DNA of 64,000 nucleotides, taken from NCBI GenBank assembly GCA_036924085.1, contig JAVGWX010000004.1, positions 41,854,793 through 41,918,792 of the forward strand. The letters are read 5' to 3'. Below the pieces are notes generated by a model. The model was given only the letters and a program-made list of their open reading frames with translations, was not told the origin of the DNA and ran no database searches. The position numbers and the translations under genes were made by a program. Source of the DNA: Ariolimax columbianus. Its lineage: Eukaryota; Mollusca; Gastropoda; Stylommatophora; Arionidae. Below, piece after piece: positions 42,501-53,956 of this stretch; the first letter of the stretch is position 1, and each line of letters opens with the position of its first letter.

Positions 42501-42935
42501 ATCGTTGGCCTAATCGACGTTGCCAAATCCTCCAAGTGGTGATAGTGGACAACTCCCAGTACCAAGACCTCACATAATGGCAGATTTACAATTACCAACA
42601 CCGCAAAGTCATAATTCATGCTCTAATATGATGGGTTGACTAAATTATAACAAGGGGAAACCTGGGAAAGGGACACTCTCAATGACGTCAATAGCCACAA
42701 CAGTTCTCCTATCGCCAGTCACTTCAATGGTCCTGAGCATCGAAGTTAACATCAGTGTCACAGGCATCGTCTCTTGCTTCTCTGACGATTTTCACCGCAT
42801 TTCGCTAGAAATAACGTGATCTCTCGCGTGAGCTGCCTTCAGTCGCTAGGCATCAACATTTTCCACGCCTTTACCTAATCCTTATCTCCTCCTCTTTGCC
42901 TCCATCTGTTTGTCTTCTTAATCTCTCAATCCCAG

Positions 42936-43345
42936 AATTCAATTAGGTACGTGTGTCTGATTCCAGGTAGCCAAGTGTTGAGTAAAAGCATTTCGCTCTT
43001 TTGCCTTGGTGTACCATGTTGGGACCAGGGCCTCCATCAGATCATCTCTCCACCTCAGACTCGGTCGCCCTCGAGGGTGTCTAAAGTTGTAGGGCCACCA
43101 CGACGTCCCTCTGTTATCTGGAATGCGCACCACATGGTCGGCCCATCTATATTTTCGTAGCAACGCGACATCTATGATGTCAATAAAGGAAGTTGCAGAT
43201 TTGATCTCAAATGGAGATCTTCAATGTGCTTCGCTCCATAGATGCTTGGACAACGCAGAGTCTATTAGCTATCCGTAGGTTCCACGCCTCACAACCATAT
43301 ACCATGATTGGAATAAAAACGCTGTTCAAGTTGTGAGCCCTAACG
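42936..43345 (-). mobile_element. RTE-like LINE C-terminal fragment
   Basis: The minus-strand translation IPIMVYGCEAWNLRIANRLC leads to LLRKYRWADHVVRIPDNRGT, then HPRGRPSLRWRDDLMEALVP. This is the post-RT C-terminus of an RTE-like element. It may be a separate insertion from the EN-RT LINE that starts further along the same strand. Confidence 0.75.
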
Positions 43346-43499
43346 TTGAAGTTTTGCATCTATTGCAGAATGGGTTTAATACAGTTGGGGCTGAGCCAGC
43401 TAAATGTACACGCTGAACAGTTTTCTCTACATTAATGTCAAGCTTACAAAACTGCCAATATGTAGAGATGGTTGCCAGATTCGTGTAAACATTTTTGGT

Positions 43500-45560
43500 G
43501 ATGGGTTTCAGATGCTTTCCTTATGACCAGGTCATCCGCAAAGAGTGCCTTTTGGCAGGTGATGACATTTGGTTAGTCGTTTATGTACACAATGAATACT
43601 GTAGAACAGCGCAGATCCCTGTGGAAGTCCTTCTTTCATCAACCTTTGTTTGTTTGCTGTTCCATTGAATGTTGTTATGATTGTTCTGTTATGAAATACA
43701 CCTTTTAGCCAGTTTTACATTCGTCTGATATTGTTGTTTGTTTGTTTTTGTTTTTTGTGTGTGGGTTTTTTTGCATCTTGAAGAGCAGGCCAGTCCTCCA
43801 GACCCGATCGTGGGCGCGTCTGAGGTCAATGAATGTTGTCAGCACATTGTTTTTCTCTCCTGGAAAGCATCATCTACCTCCAGCGTGAATCTTATCATCT
43901 GATCCATTATGTTTTTTTCTTCTGAGACCTGATTGGTTTGTATTAAGAATCTTGAAGCTTTCTAGCCACCAATATAACCTTTCCTTTATCATCCTTTCAG
44001 CGACCTTGTCTAGGTTTGAAGTCAGGGAAATCGGTCGATAACTTGTTACTTGGTTTGATGGTTTGTCTTTCTTTAGAACTTGGGTGACATTAGCTTTTCT
44101 CAAGTGTGTTGTTAGCTTGCCGTCTCTCCAAGTTTTGTTAATGAGGTCAAGGATGGTATGGAGCTCATCATTTGAGAGATTTAAGACTATCTCGTTAGTG
44201 AGCCGGTCAGGTCCAGAGGCTTTGCCTTTCTTACATTTTTTTAGGGGTCAGAAAGTTCTGGAAGGGTGAAATTCTCACAGTTAGCTGTATGTTGTTTTTC
44301 CATCATTTTGGTGAATATGTTGATAGCCTTGTCCAGATTTAGTTTTTGCTTGTCTGAGTGTCTGCTGTTATCAATTCCGTGTTTGTTCTGATGAGTTTGC
44401 GATTTTTCTTTCTTTTAATTCCTGAAAGCTTTGATATGAGGCACCATGCTGTCTTTCCATCTTTCCACAAGTCCAACTCTCCACAATTCTTAGCCCATGC
44501 TTTCTCTTTTTGCTTGTCTGCTCAGCAATTTGACTTCAGCAGTGAATCTGTTATAATTGGTTTTGTTAGCATGGGTCGACTGTTTCTTGACTTGCGTCTT
44601 GATGTCTTTCCCTCATTGACAGCGGCCTCTTGTACTTCTCCAGGGTTGGAACTTTCTCCTGTATCCTCGTGAAATGGCTTACTTTGCAGATTTGAGTAAT
44701 GAAGTTGTGATTGTAATATAGACCCTGTCTATATCCTGCGTCATGTCGATGTCAGCGAAACGTTGGCGCACTTGTCTCCTGAAAAACTGCCTGTCTGCCT
44801 TTTTGTAGTGCTATGGAAGGGATGTTATATGGTTTCTTACTTTCTCCCTGGCGTTTGTGATCTCAAGGAGTAGTGGTCTGTGGTCACTTCTGATGTAATC
44901 AAGTACTCTCGAGAAATAATGGTGCATATGGCTGTTACAAGGGTGAGGTCAAGTCTGCTTTTTGTTCCGCTGCTTCGGTGAAGCAGTGTTGCTAGGGTAT
45001 TAACGTTCTGCAACAGGATGAGTGTAGTAGTGTTAGCGAGTTCTTCTATGTCCGTTACTGTTGGGTTTCTATTATCTGTATAGCCCCACAGGGAAGAGCT
45101 GCCATTCATGTCGCTAGCAATGATCAGTCTATTTAGATCAGCAGTATGGGAAATATGCAGTGTAAGGAAAGCTATTGGTGGGTTGTATATATTAAGTATT
45201 TTCAGCGGTCTTCTCCCTATCCAGACTATCACTATCTGTGGGTCAGTTTCGTCATTGGTTTTAAGAGCGAAAACCTCTGCCTGCATGTCATTCCGGATAA
45301 GTGTCACTAATCCCTGCCATTTTATACACTTGAACTGTGAAGTCTGTGATGTGGAAGGGCGTGTCCTTTGTCAGCGTTGTTTCCTGGATACGCACCACAT
45401 GGATTTGAAGATCCATCAGGAGCTTAGTCAATTCAAGCTTTTTATTTCTAATTCCTGATATGTTGAGATGGACGATGCGTAGTGATTGTATATTACTTGG
45501 CGTTTTGGTAGCATACTTTGTTACTGCTCTCCCCAATTGTGGAAGAGCAGCCTAGGCCTT
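43500..45560 (-). mobile_element. Jockey-like LINE with EN and RT domains, decayed
   Basis: In minus-strand order: endonuclease start (LRIVHLNISGIRNKKLELTK; VVRIQETTLTKD, 45480-45350), endonuclease middle (LKILNIYNPPIAFLT; LIIASDMNGSSSLWGYTDNR, 45200-45060), endonuclease end (SGTKSRLDLTLVT; TTDHYSLRS, to 44840). The RT follows: GKASGPDRLTNEIVLNLSND near 44230-44170, VTQVLKKDKPSNQVTSYRPI near 44085-44030, and the active site ALFADDLVI near 43530. Stops and frameshifts lie in the linker (44100-44830). Confidence 0.82.
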
Positions 45561-45660
45561 GGTAACCGAGGCGTCGTCCGATCTTGTATAAGGTCTGTTG
45601 TCTTAGAGGCATCATTCGAGTATCTACGAAGGGAGGCAGTCCAGTGTGTCGGTGTCCCAT

Positions 45661-46118
45661 GATCGTCACGTCCTGCCAGCCCATCTGTAGTGATGGTATG
45701 TGTGACATTCCCCGTCACCTGGAAGATCGTCACGTCCTGCCAGCCCATCTGTTGTGATGGTATGTGTGACATTCCCCGTCACCTGGAAGATCGTCACGTC
45801 CTGCCAGCCCATCTGTAGTGATGGTATGTGTGACATTCCCCGTCACCTGGAAGATCGTCACGTCCTGCCAGCCCATCTGTAGTGATGGTATGTGTGACAT
45901 TCCCCGTCACCTGGAAGATCGTCACGTCCTGTCAGCCCATCTGTAGTGATGGTATGTGTGACATTCCCCGTCACCTGGAAGATCGTCACGTCCTGTCAGC
46001 CCATCTGTAGTGATGGTATGTGTGACATTCCCCGTCACCTGGAAGATCGTCACGTCCTGTCAGCCCATCTGTAGTGATGGTATGTGTGACATTCTCCGTC
46101 ACCTGGATGGTCGTCACA
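45661..46118. repeat. 64-bp tandem array, 7 copies
   Basis: Units start at 45661, 45725, 45789, 45853, 45917, 45981 and 46045, exactly 64 bp apart, with a 10-bp remnant at 46109. The unit is GATCGTCACGTCCTGCCAGC, CCATCTGTAGTGATGGTATG, TGTGACATTCCCCGTCACCT, GGAA. Copies are nearly identical (CCAG/TCAG, GTAG/GTTG variants), so the amplification is recent. It sits directly upstream, in minus-strand sense, of the LINE endonuclease ORF. Confidence 0.97.
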
Positions 46119-46129
46119 AAAGATCAGAG

Positions 46130-46454
46130 GTGCAATGTCCCATGGTCTGCATCTATTCATCATCTATGGGGATAATTGATAGAGGACAAAAGTAAAGAAC
46201 GAGGCAAGAATGCATTTCACACATGAAGTGGAGATGGATGGATGCAGCCCAGAGCATGTACCACTCGCCGGTGGATTTAACAGCTACACCTACGGGGCTC
46301 CACCCGCTCCTCATCCGTTTTGTCTGGCCCCTCTCCGAGGACCTATCCGGCTTGGGTGACCCTGCCAGGAGTAAAACTCCCGTCGACATAGCTCCTTGTA
46401 TCATTGGCGCGCGCAAGCTCTCCAACATCGGCAAGGTAGGCTTAAGCTTGGAGA
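46130..46454. other. Unclassified GC-richer segment, probably repetitive
   Basis: The stretch around 46240-46430 (CGCCGGTGGATTTAACAGCT; CCGTTTTGTCTGGCCCCTCT) differs in composition from its surroundings and sits between two LINEs. I cannot assign it to a family. A minus-strand 106-codon frame covers it but shows no recognised domain. Confidence 0.35.
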
Positions 46455-46638
46455 GTTCTCCATTGATGATCATATGTATTTGCCTATGTTGCTTAGATCA
46501 AAGTCTTTGTCTTCTTTGTGTTTATTTTCATGCCAAACGCTTTCGTTGTGCTATTAATTATGTCAAGCAACATTTGCGAGGTTGTCACTGATCCTCCCAT
46601 TATGGCTTGGTCATCGGCAAATGTGATGGCATTAGGTT

Positions 46639-46900
46639 GTTTTTTTTGTTGTTTTTTTTTGTTGCGTTCGCCTTATTTCTTTAATCCCCAAGGCGGTGTG
46701 CGTTGCACTGTGGTTTTTATTTTGCGCCTATCGGCCCAATGCATCCGACTTTAGCAAGCATTTTTATGTAAGGGTCTGCTTCCTCCTGCATTTTCTAAGG
46801 GTTTGCTTCCCCGGGGTAACGGCCGGTGCTGTGATGGGGATCGAACCCAGCACCTTCGGATTGTGAGCCGTGCCACTTATCCACTAGGCCACGCCGTCCC
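46639..46900 (-). mobile_element. SINE-A copy in LINE RT active-site region, 12-bp TSD
   Basis: Full-length, with poly-T and GTTGCGTTCGCCTTATTTC at the left. The TSD TGGCATTAGGTT is at 46627-46638 and 46901-46912. It splits codons just before the FADD box of the host LINE. Confidence 0.97.
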
Positions 46901-47607
46901 TGGCATTAGGTTTCATACCACTGACTTTGACATCCCTATCACAACTCCGAACAACATTTACTATCATTATCTCAGAATATGCGTTTTAGAGACTCGGTTA
47001 AAGCATGCAGCCCTTTCGTGCCCTCTGTTTTATTCAAAATGTACATGTGAGTCCTTCAATGATTGCATTAATCGTCAGTTGAAATTCGTACAGGTTCTGG
47101 ATTAGCTTAATGAATAGTCTCTTGACACACATTTGTTGTAACATCTGAAAGACTTTGCTCTAGAGAACTCGATCTAAAGCTTTCTGGTAGTCAATAAAAC
47201 AGATAAATTGCGGTCGTCCTAAATCGATCATTATTTCTGCGAGAAGCCTCGATGATCCGATGGCATACCGTGTACCTATGGTTTTACGAAATCTAAACTG
47301 GTTATCTTTCAGCTCTTCCTCTATCTTGTCGTCAATTCTCTTCTTAATTATCTTCAATATAATTTTAGAAGCAAATTATATTAATCTAATCGTTCGGAAT
47401 TGATCACATTGTATTGCATTTGACTTTTTTGGCGAAAGAATTATTATTGAAGTTGTGTGATCTTTGGCCATTATTCTGAATGTCCTTAACAAGTTGAAAA
47501 ATAAAATTGTGAAAAGTCTGTCTGGCTGCTTTGAGTAGCTCGACAGATAACTCTATCCCTGGTGCTTTGTTGTTCGGGATTAAGAAAAATGCCTTATTAA
47601 ATTCTTC

Positions 47608-50572
47608 CAAACTATGAACACACGAAATAACAATATGAAACCTTTGGTGGAAAGCCTAAGTAAAGCAATACTGCAAGCAGCCACCAAGACCATCCCAAGA
47701 GGGGCAAGGAAAAACTACAAGTCATATTGGAATCATGAACTGCAGAAAGCTGAGGATGAAGTCTCAAATGATAGGAACACGGCAGAGAGAGAGAGCAATC
47801 TATTGAAGCAAATATCTCCCTCTAGGCTATCACTGCAAAATACAAAAGAAAACTGAACCAAATAACAAGAGACAGTTGGAAAAACAAAACAGAAAGCCTC
47901 AATCTAGATAAAGAAGTGAACAAATTATAGAAATTAATCAGAGCCATGTATGATGAAACACCATCAAATAAACAAATTACCATCAAGCAGAGTGACAACA
48001 TGCTTAATGAAAAAAAGCAGCAAGCTTTTATAGAACATTATGTCAGAGCAAACCACATTGATGTCCCTACATACAGGCATACAGACATTAGTGAAGAACA
48101 AAAGAGCCACGACAGCATCAAGATGGCACCAGAGGAGCACATGATAGCAAAAATAACAATGAATTATACGAATGAGGCCATGATAACTTTAAAGAAAAAG
48201 AAATCGCCCGGAAAAGATGGGGTAACAAATAAAATGATCATGGGGCTGGGCCAAACAGCAAAGCGGAAGTTACTGTCAGTCCTGCACCAAAGCTGGAAAA
48301 GGGGAATTGTACCGCAGGCATGGAAAGATGATGTACATATACCAGTACCAAAGAAAGAAAAAGATAGAACATATATCCAAATGGATACAGGCATATCAGT
48401 CTACTGAGCTGTATAGGTAAACTGATGGAGAGCATGATAAACACCAGACTGATGTGGCACCTGGAAGCAAAACACATATTAACTCCACAGCAAGCAGGAT
48501 TTAGACAACACAGATCCACTGAGGACCAGATCATTCTCCTACCTCAGGAAATAAAGGATGCTTACCAAGAGAAAAAAGAATACAGTTGCGGTTTGAGCGG
48601 ATTTAGAGAAGGCATTTGACAAGGTGTGGAAAGAGGGACTTAAAGTCAAGCTACGAAAAAGTGAAGTATCTGGGAAAATCTACAGATAGATCACCCACTA
48701 CCTCGAAAACAGAACAGCCAGAGTCCAAGTACAAGGGCAGATGAGCAAAAAGGTGACACTGGAGCAAGGAGTACCCCAAGGGGGAGTACTGTCACCCACA
48801 CATTTTCTGGTGTATATAAACAACATCATAGAGAATATACCAAGAAGAGTCGACAGCTCCATGTTTACAGACGATTTGGCTATGTGGACCTCTGAAGAAA
48901 ATCTCACCGTAGCAAACAATCGGATGCAGCAGGCCCTAACATCGCTGGAGGAGTGGGCGAAATCATGGCTGATCAAAATAAATGAAGAAAAAACAACATG
49001 TACGGTATTCTCCCTTTCAAATAAACCGCAGAACACCAAAATAAGTCTTAACGGCAAATATCTACGGCTAAACGACAACCTAAACTGCTTGGGCGTCACA
49101 GTTGATCGGTGCTTGACATGGAAAAGTCAGATCGAGAGAAACCGAATGAGAGCCAGACAAAGAATGACAATCATGAGGAAACTTGCTGGCACAAGCTGGG
49201 GAGCAGAAGAAAAAATACTGAAGAAACTGTACACTGGAAGGGTGAGACCAGTTCTCGAGTATGACATTGCCGCATGAACAACAGCAGCAAAGGCGAACTT
49301 TGATAACATTAGCAAATTTCAAAACCAAGCTATGAGAGTTATAACAGGAGGCATGAAGTCAACGCCAATTTTAGAACTTGAAAGATTACAAATCTGCAAT
49401 CCATGACCGATAGAAGAGACAGCAGAGCCCAGCAGCAAGCAGAGAAACTCAGAAGACTGACAGACCATCCAATGCATCAGAGACTAAATAGATTTGGAAA
49501 AGGGAAACTAAAGCGGAGAAACTTTGCAGAAATAGCCAAAGCAAAGATGAGCGAAGACCCTATGAACACCAAGACAACACCAAAGCCCATCCCTACTGTA
49601 CGCAAACCCACCTGGAAGCAGAATATCATTCCGGAGGTGGTAGAAAATATACCAGATATTGGAAACAAAAACAAGAAAGAAGAGACATAACCCTGAGGAA
49701 CATAGCGAAAAACTACCCAAGCATGGACTGGACTCATGCGTACACCAACGGTTCTGTAACAAACACAACACAGAACGGAGGGGCAGAGGTATTCCTGAGC
49801 CTACCAAATGGTAGAAAAATAACACTGTCAGTGGTAACTGGAAAATACTCAAGCAATTTAAGAGCGGAAGCAGAGGCACTGAAGCCTGCAGTAAAAGCAA
49901 TGCTGACAGGCGAAAGCAATGAAAGCCAGATAGTCTTGTTTGCAGATGCCCTGTCCGTGGTTTCAGCACTGAAAATCCAGAAAATTCCAGAACTTAATGA
50001 TTTAAGAACAAAACTCTGTTAACTATGCCAGCAGTCCGCACCAAAAAGAGTATTGGTATAGTGGGTTCCATCCCACTGTAACATTCAAGGCAACGAGGAG
50101 GCAGACAGACGCAACAAAATGTGCAAGATTACCACAGCCGGATTCTAGTGTGACCTACGAAGAGTCCAAAAGGTTTATTAGTGACAGATACATGGCCAAA
50201 TGGGAAACAGAGCATACTGGCTACACAAAAAATGATGCATATTACCAGTTGAACAGAAGAGAGCAGGTCGTGGTCTTCCGACACCACACAGGCCACAACA
50301 GACTGAGGTACCATCTATTCAATAAACTGAAGATAGGTGGCACTGACGAATGCACATGTCGAACAGGGAAAATGACCTCTGAACATCTGCTGCAAAATTG
50401 TCCAACATACGAGGACCAGAGAAAGCACATGTGGCCATCACCAGTGCCAACACTAGACAAGCTCTATGGCAGTGTCGACAGCCTCAGGATGACAGCTGCT
50501 TTCTTCGAACAAATTCAAGTTGACGTCTGACAGCGTACGAAGAAGAAGAAGAAGAAGAACAACAACAACAAC
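47608..50572 (+). mobile_element. RNase H-type LINE, longest copy (about 3 kb)
   Basis: Pieces of one pol ORF in order: post-endonuclease linker (RKNYKSYWNHELQKAEDEVS), RT start (KKKKSPGKDGVTNKMIMGLG; GIVPQAWKDDVHIPVPKK), QQAGFRQHRSTEDQIILLP, VPQGGVLSPTHFLVYINNI, active site SMFTDDLAMW (near 48862-48888), LGVTVDRCLTWKSQIERNR, RNase H (DWTHAYTNGSVTN: the first catalytic Asp is Asn here), LRAEAEALKPAV, LFADALSVV, then RREQVVVFRHHTGHNRLRYH, CTCRTGKMTSEHLLQNC and the 3' end GCGTACGAAGAAGAAG. Frames break near 47860, 48410, 48610, 49280, 49690 and 50025. The endonuclease is absent (5' truncation). The TSD AATTCTTC is at 47600-47607 and 50573-50580. Confidence 0.92.
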
Positions 50573-50833
50573 AATTCTTCTCTATCAAAGGCATGTCATT
50601 TAATGGTGTGTTATTCTGATACAGGCCCACATCATCCTATAATTCCTAAACATATTTAATTCTCACTTGTTGGTGTAATCATGCGTGATTGTATTTCTTA
50701 TTTTTATGAAAAGATCGTTTAACTTACTTATGGACGATCACAATTTCCCGTTCTCTCCAAGTTTTCAATTTCCTCGCATTGGTCTATATACCATTTTTCT
50801 CGTGTCATCTTGCATTCTTGATCTAATTCCTTT

Positions 50834-51423
50834 ATCTTCCTCTTCTTCGTACGCTGTCAGACGTCAACTTGAATTTGTTGGAAGAAAGTAGCAGTCATCC
50901 TAAGGCTGTCGACACTGCCATAGAGCTTGTCTAGTGTTGGCACTGGTGATGGCCACATGTGCTTTCTCTGGTCCTCGTATGTTGGACAATTTTGCAGCAG
51001 ATGTTCAGAGGTCATTTTCGCTGTACCACAAGTGCATTCGTCAGTAGCACCTATCTTCTTTTTATTAAATAGATGGTACCTCAGTCTGTTGTGGCCTGTG
51101 CGGAGTCTAAAGAACACGACTTGCTCTCTTCTGTTCAACTGGTAATAAGCATCATTTTATTGTGTAGCAGTATGCTCTGTTTCCCATTTGGCCATGTATC
51201 TGGCCCTAATAAGCCTTTTGGACTCTTCGTAGGTCACACTAGAATCTGGTTGTGGTAACCTTCCACCTTCTTTTGCCAGTCTGTCTGTCTCCTCGTTGCT
51301 TTGGATGTTGCAGTGGGATGGAACCCACTGCACCACTACTCTTTTTGGTGTGAACTGCTGGCATAGTTGACAGAGTACTGCTCTAAGTCCTTAAGTTCTG
51401 TATTTTTCTGGCTTTTTAGTGCT
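50834..51423 (-). mobile_element. 5'-truncated RNase H-type LINE copy, 10-bp TSD
   Basis: It encodes the end of RNase H (VVVQWVPSHCNIQSNEETDR), KRLIRARYMAKWETEHT, RREQVVFFRLRTGHNRLRYH, the CTCGTAKMTSEHLLQNC knuckle and DSLRMTATFF. The 3' end is CAGCGTACGAAGAAGAGG. The TSD TAATTCCTTT is at 50824-50833 and 51424-51433. Confidence 0.94.
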
Positions 51424-52229
51424 TAATTCCTTTTTGAAACGCTTACACTTAGCAATGCCATGCTGCGTTCAGTTGTTCTGTCATTTGTGTCTTCATTACA
51501 TTTTGTTCAGCATTTCAGATGTCACCCATGGTTTCTTGTTTTCTGCAATCGTCTTACCCAATGATATCTCTGGTGCCTCTTTTACCGCCACTTTTGTAAT
51601 CTGTCACTGTTCATTTTTATCGTTAGTAACCTGTTTTTTCTCCCCATAAAGCATCATTCGCTGAATTTTAGAAATAACTCTTTTCTGCATCTAGTTCAAA
51701 GCACTTACATTCCACTTTGCTAGTTTTTTGTGATTGCTTTGGTTTCTCCTATCGTTGTTGGTATTTCATAATAAGTAAACTATGATCAGTATAATTTCCT
51801 CACCAAAGTAAGCAATCGATTTGTTAAACTGGTTTCTATATGTTGTTTTTACCATGATGTAATCAATTTGATATCTCCCCAAGACTTTTCGATGTGTATT
51901 TCTTTATATTCAGAACTTGATCACATTTGTTTATTATTATGTAGCTTTCCTGGGGGCAAAAGTTCACTAGTCTTTGTCTTTTTTTTCCCTTCTAGAACTC
52001 ATTCATCCCAACTATGTCTTCCTCACAACAATCGCGTTCCTATCCCCCGTTATCTATGTTGTCTTCATTATTGGCTCTTTGCATCTCTTTTATCTCATTT
52101 GTTGTCTTTCGCTGATTTGGGCATAAATATATATTTGTATTATGACTATGTCCACAGTATGCGGGGGTCATTCTTAATGTAATTAATCTTTGTATGTGTA
52201 TGATCACCTCTCGTAATGTTGCTGTGCTC

Positions 52230-52620
52230 TGTTATCTAATATGCAGGTTAATCCTCCTAGACCGGGATATTTTCAGACGAAGAGCTGCAGCCTGGTCTAG
52301 CTTCAATACCATAAAGCCTATACTAATGCATCTGAAAGACAAGGGCATACTTTTTCAATTCTTTGGTCATACCAGCCATGATCTACGGATGAGAATCGTG
52401 TGGAATCTACGCAACACTGATGCAGAGAAACTACGTATTACCCAGCGAGCGATAGAAAGACGCGTCCTCGGGATCTCAATCAGAGATCGAATCCACAATA
52501 CTGAAATCAGAGAACGTACTCTATTTCGAGACGTCGTGGAGGCTGCATTGTCTCGAAAATACCACTGGGCTGGTCACGTGGTGCGCATGCCATATAACAG
52601 ATGGACAGTGAGAATGACAT
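52230..52620 (+). mobile_element. RTE-like LINE C-terminal fragment
   Basis: The translation RRVLGISIRDRIHNTEIRER, then RKYHWAGHVVRMPYNRWT, is the RTE post-RT region, related to 42936-43345. The RT body is lost upstream. Confidence 0.75.
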
Positions 52621-53080
52621 TTTGATGGTCATGTGATTATTCACAACCACACAGCCTTCCGCCCATTCGATGCCGATATTGTCTGTTGAGAGACCTAGGT
52701 CCGAAATGGTACGGCACGACGAAAGATCGAACTGCATACAGGACATTGTTGACTATCTCGTATACGCAGCCGCTGGACTGAAGGCGACGATATTGTATTG
52801 TATTGTACTGTACTCCTCCTTATCTCCTGATACTTCCAGATTGCCTTACACGATATTCCCCGCCCCGGTATTCTCCGCTTCTCTCCAACCTATTTTACTA
52901 AATTCAAGTATACTTATTTTTAGCTTTCTATCCCCAATTTGATGCACTCCAACTTTCCTGTCTACCTCATTGTACGAACGTTCCACGTCGCTATAGTAAA
53001 ACAAGGTTACCTCTATTACCAGGCACGATTTTATCTTGAACCTTTCTTGATAATTTAATGTAGTGATTTCTCCAAGCCTT
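52621..53080. other. No recognisable feature
   Basis: A (GTATT)-rich patch at 52786-52812 may be the tail of the preceding LINE fragment. Otherwise nothing was recognised. Confidence 0.35.
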
Positions 53081-53081
53081 C

Positions 53082-53084
<3 letters not shown>

Positions 53085-53151
<67 letters not shown>
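53085..53151. repeat. (TA)n microsatellite, about 33 copies
   Basis: An uninterrupted TA dinucleotide run, about 320 bp upstream of the inferred RPS10 transcription start. Confidence 0.97.
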
Positions 53152-53153
<2 letters not shown>

Positions 53154-53464
53154 ATAAAGCTTGTATTTAACTTATTACAGCACCATTCACCTTTTGCTTG
53201 ATTGCTATTATATGTAGCGTCCAATTATGGCTTTGGTACTGTAGCCCCTTTTTTCACTCCATCCGAAGTTTAGGACTATCACTATATCGGTTTCTGAAGT
53301 ATTTAGTTTTACACGATCAGGTTGCCATCCCTATACATGCATCAGGAAATGTTTATATTGCTAACGAAAATGAATGGAAATCCTGAAAACTTAGCTTTGT
53401 TCCAAATGATTTGCGGCCTGCTTTTGAAGTTTCCAGGGGAATGCACCACAATTGACAATTTTAA

Positions 53465-53505
53465 ACTTCCGGCCTTCCTTTTCTGAGATTGTCGCAATCG
53501 AGCAG
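53465..53505 (+). promoter_or_regulatory. Inferred RPS10 promoter edge and 5'-TOP first exon
   Basis: ACTTCCGG (53465-53472) is an ETS-type site, common at ribosomal protein promoters. It is followed at once by the pyrimidine run CCTTCCTTTTCT (53473-53484), which fits a 5' terminal oligopyrimidine start, then GAGATTGTCGCAATCGAGCAG and GTTGGT as a possible donor at 53506. Splicing to the acceptor TTTTATAG at 53801-53808 would give a leader of about 40 nt before the ATG. The donor is not ideal and no transcript is available, so this is inference. Confidence 0.45.
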
Positions 53506-53808
53506 GTTGGTTTTCATAGATTTACAACTTTAATCCATGTCCATCGGAACATATTTGCTAATAACAAACAGCCATGGCAAATAAATAGGGATATTCATTA
53601 AAAAACTTCTTTAAAAAATTTCTTTGTCGTAAATGTAACCATAACAAACATTAAAATACGCATAGTTATGAAACAATCGTTTTTCAGTATTCAAAGCCAC
53701 AGCTTCATCAGCCAAAAACTATTACATGTAAACATATTTGGAAAGTTATCATTTTAGTTTTATATTAAACTTCAAATTAACATTGTAGTATTATTTATGT
53801 TTTTATAG

Positions 53809-53956
53809 CATCAACATGCTGATTCCAAAGAAGAACAGAGTTGCTATTTACGAATACCTCTTCAAAGAAGGTGTTCTTGTTGCAAAGAAAGATCCTTTTG
53901 CGGCCAAGCACCCTGACATCGAGGTTCCAAATCTCCATGTCATGAAGGCACTAACA
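53809..53956 (+). CDS. RPS10: RPS10 first coding exon (coding from 53816)
   Basis: The acceptor TTTTATAG ends at 53808. Seven leader bases precede the ATG at 53816. It codes residues 1-47 and ends after ACA (Thr47), followed by donor GTAAGT at 53957; phase 0. Confidence 0.95.

Larger units (their letters stand above)
46455..52140 (-). mobile_element. RTE-like LINE host split by three later insertions
   Basis: Removing the inserts at 46639-46900, 47608-50572 and 50834-51423 joins segments that encode, in minus-strand order, endonuclease scraps (52060-51780), linker (51560-51420 and 50833-50573: TREKWYIDQCEEIENLERTG), RT start (NKAFFLIPNNKAPGIELSVE, 47600-47540), RT core (NQFRFRKTIGTRYAIGSSRL; FICFIDYQKALDRV, 47330-47170) and the active site (AITFADDQAIMGG, 46900-46580). 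The paralogue at 31811-34015 aligns across the junctions. About 1.8 kb of host remains, without the 3' end. Confidence 0.8.
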
